27,113 nt of DNA from DASVEE01 sp036399695 (GTDB taxonomy: Bacteria; Acidobacteriota; Thermoanaerobaculia; Gp7-AA8): positions 1 through 27,113 of the forward strand of contig DASWMP010000200.1 in NCBI GenBank assembly GCA_036399695.1. The letters are read 5' to 3'. This document shows positions 15,644 through 23,017 of this stretch, one piece after another (position 1 is the stretch's first letter; each line of letters opens with the position of its first letter). The position numbers and the translations under genes are program-made. The notes beneath the pieces are model-generated. The model had not been told where the DNA came from and did no database searches. It worked only from the letters and a program-made list of their open reading frames with translations.

Positions 15644-16399
15644 TTATTGCCCCTCCGGCCCCAACTGCTTCACCGGCTCGGTCGGCGCGGTGGTCGTGTC
15701 GGCGGAGGTCGTGGGGGAGTCGAAGACGAGGCCTTCTTTGGCGGCAAAGTCGGCGAGGGCCTGGTCGGCGAGGGCGCGCTGCTCTTCTTCCTTCATCGCG
15801 AACTCGGTCGTGTTGAGGGAGTCTTTGGCCAGCCGGGCGCGGCCGGCGGCTTTTTCGCGCTCTTCTTCGACCATGCCGTGCAGGCGGTCGAGGGTGTCGC
15901 CGGAGCCGCCGATGGAGGTGATCATCCCGGACGCCATCTCCGTCAGCTCGGCCGTGGCCTTCTTGATCTTCAGGTCGTCGAGGGACGACTTGAGTGCCTG
16001 GATCTTCGCCTGCGCGGCTTTGACCGAGACGTCGCGGGCTTTGATCAGCTCCTTGTACGTCGTCTCCGCCTGTTCGAGCTGCGTGCGGTTTTCGGTGAGC
16101 TCGCGCTGCACGGTCTGGAGCCGCAGCGCGTACTGGCCGGCCGCGTCGCGATTGCCGGCGCGGAGGTTCGCCGCCGCCTTGGCCCGCAGCTCGCGCTCTT
16201 CCTGCTCGAGCTTGCGCACCTGCGTCATCAGCCGCTCGCACAAGCCGGCATGCGCCGCCAGCCCTTCGTTGTAATTCGCGATCTGCTTCCGCAGATTTTC
16301 CTTCTCGACTTCCAGCAGCGCCTCGGGGTTCCGGCGTTCCATGCCCCCCACGAAAAGCCCCAGGAAGCCGCGGATGAGATTGCCGAGTCTTTTGAACAT
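15644..16399 (-). CDS. pspA: PspA/IM30 (Vipp1) family membrane-remodelling protein
   Basis: The 251-aa protein opens with an amphipathic helix, MFKRLGNLIRGFLGLFVGGME, as PspA and Vipp1 do. Long charged helices follow: PEALLEVEKENLRKQIANYNEGLAAHAG, RLMTQVRKLEQEERELRAKAA, YALRLQTVQRELTENRTQLEQAETTYKELIKA, KAKIQALKSSLDDLKIKKATAEL. Then come the helix-5-like LHGMVEEEREKAAGRARLAKDSL and a Pro/Thr-rich tail. The family are bacterial ESCRT-III relatives that polymerise on stressed inner membranes. The neighbourhood (membrane coiled-coil protein, AAA+ ATPase, polyphosphate kinase upstream) differs from the enterobacterial pspF-pspABC layout. The start is the first ATG; the frame ends at TAA. The symbol is used in the broad family sense. 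Confidence 0.82.
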   Translation of the reverse strand: MFKRLGNLIRGFLGLFVGGMERRNPEALLEVEKENLRKQIANYNEGLAAHAGLCERLMTQVRKLEQEERELRAKAAANLRAGNRDAAGQYALRLQTVQRELTENRTQLEQAETTYKELIKARDVSVKAAQAKIQALKSSLDDLKIKKATAELTEMASGMITSIGGSGDTLDRLHGMVEEEREKAAGRARLAKDSLNTTEFAMKEEEQRALADQALADFAAKEGLVFDSPTTSADTTTAPTEPVKQLGPEGQ

Positions 16400-16420
16400 G
16401 CGCGAAGTGTATCAATCCGC

Positions 16421-16675
16421 GTTGTCGGTTGTCCGATGTCCGTTGCTGGAGAAGGGCAGCCCGCTCTGAAACGGCACACGGAAAGCGTTCGGCGTGCGGC
16501 AGCGACGCCTCATCAGCCTGCCGCTTTCGTATTAGCGGAAGCGTCGAGCTTCCGCCTGATGTCGGTGGCCCACGTAGGCCGCAGCTCGCCGCTGCGGCTA
16601 TCGGAAAGCGGCAGCTCATGAAGCGCCGCTGCCGCACTCCAAACTACACGGACAACGAGCAGCGGACAACGCCCC
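16421..16675. repeat. Inverted repeat with 7-bp-unit arms (TTGTCCG class) enclosing a palindrome
   Basis: The left arm 16421-16449 reads in heptamers TTGTCGG TTGTCCG ATGTCCG TTGCTGG. The right arm 16648-16675 is complementary (ACGGACAACG, GCGGACAACG). Between them lies the 16494-16637 hairpin doublet. The right arm touches the stop codon of ppk1 (16676) and the left arm starts 22 bases before pspA, so the element fills the gap between these genes. Confidence 0.75.
16494..16637. repeat. REP-like hairpin doublet within outer inverted arms
   Basis: The outer arms 16494-16529 and 16602-16637 (GTGCGGCAGCG type, ending in the stop-proximal CGCTGCCGCAC) are imperfect inverted repeats. Inside are two hairpins of equal build: GCGGAAGC-GTCGA-GCTTCCGC (16535-16555) and GCCGCAGC-TCGCC-GCTGCGGC (16578-16598), each with 8-bp perfect stems and 5-base loops. 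Confidence 0.85.
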
Positions 16676-18811
16676 CTACCGTTTCTTCTTCTTCCGCGCC
16701 TTCCGCCGCACCTGCGACGGCTGCTCGATCGCTTCCTCGTACGGCCCCAGGCGGACGCTCTCGGCGCGGGCGATCTCGATGAAGCGGGTCTGGCTGGAGA
16801 GATTGCCGCCGTCGCGGCGGAGCCAGGTGCCGTCGGACTGGAGCTCCCAGGAGGAGGCGGTGTCGGCGAGGCTGAGCTCCAGGATGCGTTCCGCGCGGGC
16901 GCGGACGTCCCGGTCGAGGAGCGGGAACGTCACTTCCACGCGTCGCGTGAAGTTGCGCGGCATCCAGTCGCCGCTCGAGAGGAAGAGCTCCGGCGCACCA
17001 CCGTTTTCGAAGCGGACGATCCGCTCGTGCTCGAGAAACCGGTCCACGATCGAGATGACGCGGATGTTCTCGCTCAGCCCCTCCACGCGCGGGACGAGCG
17101 CGCACATGGCCCGGACGATGAGGTCGATCTGCACGCCGGCGCGGCTGGCGTCGTAGAGCGCCTGCACGACCTGCGGATCGAGCAGCGAGTTGAGCTTCGC
17201 GGTGATGCGTCCGTTCGCGCCGAACTTCGTCTCCCGCTCGATCATGCCGAGGAGCCAGCGGTGGTAGTCGAAAGGGGCGAGCACGAACCGCGACCAGCGC
17301 GGACGCTCGCCGCCCCGCTCCAGCACCTCCGCGAGACTGCGGGCGCTGAATCCGGTGAGGACGTTCACGAGCTGCGACGCCTCGCGGCCGAACTCGTCGT
17401 TCGCGGTGAGGAGATCGAGGTCGGTGTACGAGGCCGCCGCGTCGACGTTGTAGTTGCCGGTCGAGAGGTGCACGTAATGCCGCAGCGATCCCTCCTCGGC
17501 GCGGACGACGACGCTGACCTTCGCGTGCGTCTGGATGCCGAGGAGACCGTAGACCACCTGGGCGCCGGCATCCTGCAGGCGGGCCGCGAGGGCGAGGTTG
17601 CGCGCTTCCTCGAACCGCGCCTGCAGCTCGATGACCACGCTGACCTGCTTCCCGTTCTCGGCGGCGAGGACGAGCTTGTCGATGATCGGCGAGCCTTCGT
17701 CCGTCTGATAGAGCGTCTGCTTGATGGCCACGACGTCAGGATCGGTGGCGGCGGCATGCAGCAGCTCGACGACCGGCGTGAAGGAGTCGTACGGCCGGTG
17801 CAGCAGGAGATCGCCGCCGCGGATGATGGAGAAGATGTCGGCCGGCGTGGCGAGCCGCTGCGGCAGGCGAGGGTTGAAGGCAGGGAAGTGGAGGTCGGCG
17901 TCTTCGACGGCATCGGCAATGCCGGCCAGCTCGCTGATCTTCAGGAACCCGGGCGCGGCGTAGACGTCCTCCGGACGAGCGCGCGTCCCGGCGATGAGGA
18001 GCTGCACGAGGTCGTCGTCGGCCCGCGAATCGATCTCCAGGCAGACGACCTGCTTCCGCTCGCGCCGCCGCAGCTCTGCTTCGACGGAGTCGCGCAGGTC
18101 TTCGACCTCGTCATCGTCGACGGAGATCTCGCTGTTGCGCAACACGCGGAAGAGCACGACGCGACGGACGTCCAGCGAAGGGAAGAAGTAATCGAAATGC
18201 GCGGTGACGAGCGAGCCGATGGGGATGAAGCGCCGCCCGCCGCGCAGCGTGACGAACTGCGGCAGCAGCGGCGGGATCTTCATCAGCACGACGTGCTCGC
18301 CGGCGCGCTCTGACGCCACGACCGCGGCGATGTTGAGCGCGCGGTTCGCGACCCAGGGGAACGGATGCCCCGGATCGATGGCCAGCGGCGTGAGCACGGG
18401 CGCGATGCTGGTGCGGAAGTGCTCGCGCAGTTCCTGCTGCTCGGCCTCCGTGAGGTCGCGGAAGCTCTCGACGATGATGCCGAGCTCGCGCATCGCCGGC
18501 AGGAGCTCGCCGCCGAGACAGCGATACATGTCCGCCAGCAGCTCCTTGGCCTTATTGCGCATGGCCACCGACTGTTCCTGCGGCGTGAGCCCGTCAGGCG
18601 TGCGGTCGTCGATCCCCGCCTCGATCAGGTCGCGCGTGGCCCCGACGCGAACCATGAAGAATTCATCGAGGTTCTGCGAGCAGTACGCAAGAAACCGCAA
18701 CCGCTCCAGGAGCGGCACCCGCGGATCCTCAGCCTTCGCGAGCACCCGCCGGTTGTAATCGAGCCTGCTGAGCTCCCGGTTGAGGAGCGGGATGGGTCTG
18801 GTGCCGGGCAC
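16676..18811 (-). CDS. ppk1: Polyphosphate kinase 1
   Basis: This enzyme makes polyphosphate from ATP reversibly through a phospho-histidine. From the GTG at 18811 the protein is 711 aa, the usual PPK1 length. The N-terminal domain shows NRELSRLDYNRRVL and RFLAYCSQNLDEFFMVRV. The first phospholipase-D-like half has TPADIFSIIRGGDLLLHRPYDSF, IKQTLYQT and the catalytic GIQTHAKVSVVV (His at about 429, corresponding to E. coli His435). The second half has VDRFLEHERIV (His at about 595, corresponding to His592) and SSGDWMPRNFTRRVEV. The C-terminus is a Lys/Arg tail (RRKARKKKKR). I prefer the GTG because it gives the normal distance to NRELS. An in-frame ATG at 18898 would add 29 residues without family resemblance and nearly meet the divergent gene. 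It leads the minus-strand series toward pspA; a link between polyphosphate and envelope stress is plausible but not shown. Confidence 0.93.
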   Translation of the reverse strand: MPGTRPIPLLNRELSRLDYNRRVLAKAEDPRVPLLERLRFLAYCSQNLDEFFMVRVGATRDLIEAGIDDRTPDGLTPQEQSVAMRNKAKELLADMYRCLGGELLPAMRELGIIVESFRDLTEAEQQELREHFRTSIAPVLTPLAIDPGHPFPWVANRALNIAAVVASERAGEHVVLMKIPPLLPQFVTLRGGRRFIPIGSLVTAHFDYFFPSLDVRRVVLFRVLRNSEISVDDDEVEDLRDSVEAELRRRERKQVVCLEIDSRADDDLVQLLIAGTRARPEDVYAAPGFLKISELAGIADAVEDADLHFPAFNPRLPQRLATPADIFSIIRGGDLLLHRPYDSFTPVVELLHAAATDPDVVAIKQTLYQTDEGSPIIDKLVLAAENGKQVSVVIELQARFEEARNLALAARLQDAGAQVVYGLLGIQTHAKVSVVVRAEEGSLRHYVHLSTGNYNVDAAASYTDLDLLTANDEFGREASQLVNVLTGFSARSLAEVLERGGERPRWSRFVLAPFDYHRWLLGMIERETKFGANGRITAKLNSLLDPQVVQALYDASRAGVQIDLIVRAMCALVPRVEGLSENIRVISIVDRFLEHERIVRFENGGAPELFLSSGDWMPRNFTRRVEVTFPLLDRDVRARAERILELSLADTASSWELQSDGTWLRRDGGNLSSQTRFIEIARAESVRLGPYEEAIEQPSQVRRKARKKKKR

Positions 18812-18921
18812 GGGGGGATTGTATTGCGTGGCCGTGGTCGCTGGCCGGGCCGCGCGGCTCTCCACCGCCCACCGGCCACAGCGCGCATGGCGTGGCACTA
18901 GTCGTGCGTTGCGAAAGTCCG

Positions 18922-19293
18922 ATGGCCCACCCTGCGACCCTCGTCATTGATGACGATCCGTTCTTCGGAGACACTTTGCAGCAGGCGTTGCATGGGTATC
19001 AGGTCACGGTCGTTTGTGCGGCCGACGTCGCATCGGCGCGGAAGCATCTCGACGAGGGAAGCTTCTGTGCGCTGGTGCTCGACATCGTCCTCGCCGACGG
19101 CAGCGGCTTCGACGTGCTGCGCTATATGACGGAGAAGCAGATGGCCATCCCCACGGTGGTCGTGACGAAGAAGCTGCCGTCGTATGTGCGGGAGATGCTC
19201 GACGAGGAGCACGTCAAGCTCGTGCTGCCGAAGCCGGTGGAGATGAAGCTGCTGGGGGCGATCGTCCTCGGACTGTGCGGCATCAACATTTAG
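18922..19293 (+). CDS. Stand-alone response-regulator receiver domain protein
   Basis: This is a 123-aa CheY-like receiver with nothing attached. It has the acidic pocket VIDDDPFF (Asp10-12), phospho-acceptor Asp54 in LVLDIVLADGSGFDVL, the switch Thr82 in VVVTKK and the conserved Lys104 in VLPKPVE. I chose the ATG at 18922 because it opens directly on the first strand (ATLVIDDD). An upstream ATG at 18892 would add ten residues and overlap the extended form of the divergent ppk1. No cognate histidine kinase is in the window, so its input and target are unknown. Such single-domain proteins often act in phosphorelays or on partner enzymes. A weak GC dyad with a T-rich stretch follows the stop. 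Confidence 0.9.
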   Translation: MAHPATLVIDDDPFFGDTLQQALHGYQVTVVCAADVASARKHLDEGSFCALVLDIVLADGSGFDVLRYMTEKQMAIPTVVVTKKLPSYVREMLDEEHVKLVLPKPVEMKLLGAIVLGLCGINI

Positions 19294-19362
19294 CTCGGGC
19301 CCGCTACTTTTCTTTGCTTCTTCCAGTAGCGACGACGGGACTCCGGCTACCAAACTCGGGCG

Positions 19363-19391
19363 TTGACACTCCGATTCTTCGTCTCTACACT
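19363..19391 (+). promoter_or_regulatory. Sigma70-like promoter of the receptor/acyl-metabolism operon
   Basis: A perfect -35 hexamer TTGACA (19363-19368), 17 bases of spacing, and the -10 hexamer TACACT (19386-19391; four of six consensus bases) lie 49 bases upstream of the ATG at 19440. The predicted start of transcription, about 19398, lies just before the palindrome at 19408-19419. Confidence 0.7.
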
Positions 19392-19407
19392 CCGTCGAAA
19401 CGTAAAA

Positions 19408-19419
19408 CCGACCGGTCGG
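19408..19419. promoter_or_regulatory. Candidate TetR-type operator, 12-bp perfect palindrome
   Basis: CCGACCGGTCGG is a perfect dyad, embedded in AAACCGACCGGTCGGCCGGT, just after the predicted transcription start and before the GGAGGG ribosome-binding site. CCGACCGGTCGG-like dyads are typical of operators of TetR-family regulators of acyl metabolism. The last gene of the operon (26321-26950) encodes such a regulator. Binding is inferred. Confidence 0.55.
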
Positions 19420-19439
19420 CCGGTAATCCGGAGGGCACG

Positions 19440-22181
19440 ATGGTGCGTCGTGGGCTGTTCTTGGCTGCGCTTTTCCTCTTCTCTCTTTCAGCGTTCGCTC
19501 AGATCGACAAAGCGTCGGTCGAAGCGGTGGCGCTCGATCAATCGCAGGGGCCGCTTCCGGGGGTGACGGTCACGGTCACCCGCCCTGAGACCGGATATGA
19601 GACCGTCGGCGTCACCGACATCTCCGGCAGCGTCCGGTTCCCTTCACTCCAGCCTGGGGACTACCGGGTGGCCTTCTCGCTCGAGGGCTTCGCTCCCGTC
19701 CAGGCGCAGGCACTCACGCTCCGCATCGGCCAGCAGGCGAAGATCGCCGTGACGATGCAGGCGTCGGCCAGCGAGACCATCACGGTCTCGGGCGAGCAGC
19801 AGATCGTCGACGTCCACAAGACGGACTCCTCGACGAACATCGTGCCGGAGCAGATCGACGCCCTGCCGACGCTCGACCGCGACTTCCAGAAGCTCGCCTT
19901 CATCGCCCCCGGCGTGCAGCGCGAGCGCGGCGGCTTCCGTTTCGTGGGCGGCGGGCCGGTCATCGGCGCCGGCGGAAACGCATCGCAGTCGACGATCTTC
20001 GTCAACGGCGTCGATCTGACGGACCAGGTGAACGGTCTGGCCCGCGCGCGCTTCAGCCAGGATGCGGTGCGCGAGTTCCGCGTCATCACGAACCGCTTCG
20101 ACTCGGAAATCGGCGGCTCGGCCGGCGGTGCGCTGTCGATCATCACCAAGACCGGAACGAACGATCTGCAGGGCAGCGTCTTCGGCTACTTCCGCGACGC
20201 GGCGCTGGCCTCGCAAGGCGCGCTCGACCTGCAGAAGAACGAAGACTTTTCGCGCCGCCAGCTCGGCTTCACGTTCGGCGGTCCGATCGTCAACAACTTC
20301 GCCTTCTACTTCCTCTCCGCCGAGCAGATCAACGAGGACAACGTCGCCCTGTTCCGTCCGCGTGGTGCGTTCGCCTCGCGGGCGGCCGACATCCCCAACC
20401 CCTTCGACCAGACGCTGCTCTTCGGCAGCGCCGACGCGAACTTCAGCTCGCAGATGACCGGCGGCATCCGCTTCGTCTACGACACGTACGACCAGGACAA
20501 CTTCCGCGTCGGCAACCTGGCCGACGAGTCGTACGGCCAGGCGCTGGAGCGCCGCAACTGGAACGGCACTCTGGAGCATCACTGGTCGGTGTCGAACCAG
20601 AGCTCGAACGAGGCGCGCCTGCAGGTTGGCGGACGACGCTTCTTCGAGCCGACGAACTCCGACGCGGTGGCCGAGTGGTACTCGAGCGGCAACACGCTGC
20701 AGACCGGCGGCAACATCCTGGGCGATCTCCTCGGCGAAGGGACGACGTGGGAGGTCCGCGACACCTTCTACCAGCACTTCGCCGCCGGCCGTTCCTCGCA
20801 TGACCTCAAGGGCGGCCTTTCCGTTCAGCACATCGACGAGCGCTTCCGCCTCGACACGTACGAGCACGGGCTCTTCATCTACCTGACGGACAACAAGACG
20901 CTGCCGCTGGCGTACGCCTACGGCGTCGGCTCGTCGGACGTCACCTCCGATACGGACATCTACGGTGCGTTCATCGAAGATGCCTGGCGCCCCTCGAACA
21001 AGCTCGTGCTCAACTTCGGACTGCGTTACGACCTCGACACGAACGGCAACAACGCCGGCTTCACGCATGCTCTCGTGCCGGAGCCGCGCGAGCGCGACAC
21101 CGATAACTACCAGCCGCGCTTCTCGTTCAGCTACGACCTGCGCGGCGATGGCCGCAACGTCGTCCGCGGCGGCGCCGGGATGTTCACGGGCCGCTTCCTG
21201 CTCGTGCCGGCGCTCACGGAGCTGCAGGCGAACGGCGAGAGCGGGCGCGTGACGTTCACGCGCGTCAACGGCGCGCTGCTCGGATTCCCGCAGCTCGCCC
21301 TCGACCCGAACCACCCGACGACCACCGGCATCCTGTCCAAGCCTGCCATCACGCTGCTCGCGCCGGACCTCGAGAATCCCGAAGCGACGCAGGTCTCGCT
21401 CGGCTACACGATGAAGCTCGGCGCGTCGCGCCTCTTCCTGGACACGGAGGCGATCTACGTGGACGGGAAGAAGGAGATCGTGATCCGCGACGTGAACTAC
21501 CGCGGCAACGCCACCGGCGGCAGGCCGAACGCGAACTTCGACCAGATCAACATGTACACGAACGACGGCCACTCGAAGTACAAGGCCCTCGTGCTCGCGC
21601 TCAACGGCAACATCCGCCAGCGCGACCTGATCACGGCCTCGGTGACGCTCGCCGACAAGAAGAACATCAGCGACGACTTCAGCCCCGATTTCCCGTCCGG
21701 CTATCCGAACGATCCGGCGAACATCGAGGCGGAGTACGGCCGTGCACGCGGCGCGGAGCGCTACCGCATCGTGCTGTCGGGCGTGTTCCACCTGCCGTTC
21801 GGCATCCTGGCGGCGCCGATTTACGAGTACGGCTCCGGCCAGCCATGGACGCGCCGCCTCGGCTACGACCGCAACGGCGACGGGAAGAACTCCGATCGTC
21901 CGAACGGCGTTGGCCGCAATACGGAGGACGGACCGCCGTTCCGCCAGTTGTCGCTCCGCGTCTCGAAAGGCTTCAACGTCGGCTTCGGCCAGATCGAAGC
22001 GATCGCCGAGGCGTTCAACCTGACGAACGTGACGAACTTCGACGTCAACACTGTGAGCGCGGCCGAGTTCCTGAGCGGTCCCACGGCCACGACAGCGGCC
22101 GTACCGAACACGAACTTTGGCACCTACAGCGGGACGCAGCGCTCACGCGAGTTCCAGCTCGGACTGCGCTGGGTGTTCTAG
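19440..22181 (+). CDS. Oar-like TonB-dependent outer-membrane receptor of the acyl operon
   Basis: The 913-aa protein has a signal peptide MVRRGLFLAALFLFSLSAFA|Q. A carboxypeptidase-regulatory-like domain follows (about 25-105; GPLPGVTVTVTRPETGYETV, GSVRFPSLQPGDYRVAFSLEGF). Then comes a plug (ETITVSGEQQIVDVHKTDSS, IDALPTLDRDFQKLAFIAPG, FVNGVDLTDQVNGLARARF, GGALSIITKTGTNDLQGSVFGYF). The barrel ends REFQLGLRWVF. The ATG at 19440 is chosen because GGAGGG precedes it at the right distance and the signal peptide starts there; the longer frame upstream reads through the receiver gene in another frame. It is the first gene after the promoter and palindrome, with the enzyme genes 110 bases downstream on the same strand. 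This suggests uptake of the substrate that those enzymes process. The ligand is unknown; fatty or aromatic acids would fit the enzymes. Confidence 0.93.
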   Translation: MVRRGLFLAALFLFSLSAFAQIDKASVEAVALDQSQGPLPGVTVTVTRPETGYETVGVTDISGSVRFPSLQPGDYRVAFSLEGFAPVQAQALTLRIGQQAKIAVTMQASASETITVSGEQQIVDVHKTDSSTNIVPEQIDALPTLDRDFQKLAFIAPGVQRERGGFRFVGGGPVIGAGGNASQSTIFVNGVDLTDQVNGLARARFSQDAVREFRVITNRFDSEIGGSAGGALSIITKTGTNDLQGSVFGYFRDAALASQGALDLQKNEDFSRRQLGFTFGGPIVNNFAFYFLSAEQINEDNVALFRPRGAFASRAADIPNPFDQTLLFGSADANFSSQMTGGIRFVYDTYDQDNFRVGNLADESYGQALERRNWNGTLEHHWSVSNQSSNEARLQVGGRRFFEPTNSDAVAEWYSSGNTLQTGGNILGDLLGEGTTWEVRDTFYQHFAAGRSSHDLKGGLSVQHIDERFRLDTYEHGLFIYLTDNKTLPLAYAYGVGSSDVTSDTDIYGAFIEDAWRPSNKLVLNFGLRYDLDTNGNNAGFTHALVPEPRERDTDNYQPRFSFSYDLRGDGRNVVRGGAGMFTGRFLLVPALTELQANGESGRVTFTRVNGALLGFPQLALDPNHPTTTGILSKPAITLLAPDLENPEATQVSLGYTMKLGASRLFLDTEAIYVDGKKEIVIRDVNYRGNATGGRPNANFDQINMYTNDGHSKYKALVLALNGNIRQRDLITASVTLADKKNISDDFSPDFPSGYPNDPANIEAEYGRARGAERYRIVLSGVFHLPFGILAAPIYEYGSGQPWTRRLGYDRNGDGKNSDRPNGVGRNTEDGPPFRQLSLRVSKGFNVGFGQIEAIAEAFNLTNVTNFDVNTVSAAEFLSGPTATTAAVPNTNFGTYSGTQRSREFQLGLRWVF

Positions 22182-22185
22182 AAAC

Positions 22186-22284
22186 GGGTTGGCGGTTGGC
22201 AGTTGGCGGTTGGCAGGAGTGCCGGCCGCCTACGCACCGACTGACTCTCTTCCACCGCCAACTGCCAACCGCCAACTGCCCAAC
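22186..22284. repeat. Inverted repeat with 7-bp-unit arms (GTTGGCA class), second copy
   Basis: The left arm 22186-22217 is GTTGGCG GTTGGCA GTTGGCG GTTGGCA. The right arm 22252-22284 is complementary. The loop is about 34 bases of unrelated sequence. It starts five bases after the receptor stop codon and ends seven bases before the reductase ATG, filling the gap. It is the same class as 15533-15642 but with a different loop, about 6.6 kb away. Confidence 0.9.
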
Positions 22285-22291
22285 TAAAACC

Positions 22292-23017
22292 ATGGACCTC
22301 AAACTCAACAACAGGATCGTCATCGTCACGGGTGGTGCTGCCGGGATCGGCCGCGCGACCGTGGAAGCGTTCGAACGTGAAGGTGCCACCGTCATTTCGT
22401 GGGATGTCACGGGCGACCCGAAGGTCGACGTCACGAACCGCGAGTCGGTGGAAGCGGCGGCGCAGGCGGTCGTGGACCAGTACGGCCGCATCGACGTGCT
22501 GGTGAACAACGCCGGCATCGTCCGCGACTCGCAGCTCATCAAGTGGAAGGACGGGGACGTCGTCTCGATGATGGACGACGCGACGTTCGACGCTGTCGTG
22601 GCGGTGAACCTCAAAGGTGTCTTCCTCTGCACGCGCGCCGTCGTGCCGCACATGATCCGCGGCGGCGGCGGCTCGATCCTGAACGCCTCGTCGATCGTCG
22701 GCATGTACGGCAACTTCGGGCAGACGAACTACGCGGCGACGAAGGCAGGCGTCATCAGCTTCACACAGACGTGGGCGCGCGAGCTCGGCAAGTTCAAGAT
22801 CCGCGTGAACGCCGTCGCACCGGGCTTCATCTCCACCGACATGGTCAAGGCGATGCCGGAGAAGATGCTGGCGATGATGGCGCAGAAGTCGCCGCTCGGC
22901 ACGCTGGGCGAGCCGGCCGACATCGCCAACGCGTACGTCTGGCTCGCCTCGGACGCCGCGAAGTTCGTGCACGGCACCGTGCTGTCGGTCGACGGGGGGC
23001 TGGTCATTGGCACCTAG
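22292..23017 (+). CDS. Short-chain dehydrogenase/reductase, FabG-like
   Basis: The 241-aa classical SDR has the cofactor motif TGGAAGIG (13-20), NNAG (72-75), the structural Asn106 in VNLKGV, and the catalytic Ser134, Tyr147 and Lys151 (NYAATKAG). It ends in the family-typical SVDGGLVIGT. The acidic residue at the end of strand 2 (WDVTGD) would favour NAD over NADP, a weak inference. The start is ATG at 22292, just after the inverted repeat; no strong ribosome-binding site is visible, because the inverted-repeat arm occupies the leader. Its stop overlaps the next start by 11 bases. It probably interconverts a 3-hydroxy/3-keto acyl intermediate or an alcohol/ketone in the pathway of this operon. 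Confidence 0.9.
   Translation: MDLKLNNRIVIVTGGAAGIGRATVEAFEREGATVISWDVTGDPKVDVTNRESVEAAAQAVVDQYGRIDVLVNNAGIVRDSQLIKWKDGDVVSMMDDATFDAVVAVNLKGVFLCTRAVVPHMIRGGGGSILNASSIVGMYGNFGQTNYAATKAGVISFTQTWARELGKFKIRVNAVAPGFISTDMVKAMPEKMLAMMAQKSPLGTLGEPADIANAYVWLASDAAKFVHGTVLSVDGGLVIGT

Noticed and set aside
15528..16637. Long upstream extension of the 14757-15527 gene
   Set aside because: The extension crosses the 15533-15642 inverted repeat and overlaps pspA in another frame; its residues are Arg/Gly-rich with no family resemblance.
19291..19335. Terminator after the receiver gene
   Set aside because: There is a CGGGCCCG dyad followed by a T-rich stretch, but it has almost no loop and no continuous T run, so I do not call it.
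19644..21791. 715-codon open frame on the minus strand, opposite the second receptor gene
   Set aside because: Arg/Val/Glu-rich shadow of the receptor; no motif, no start context, and it spans the conserved plug and barrel.
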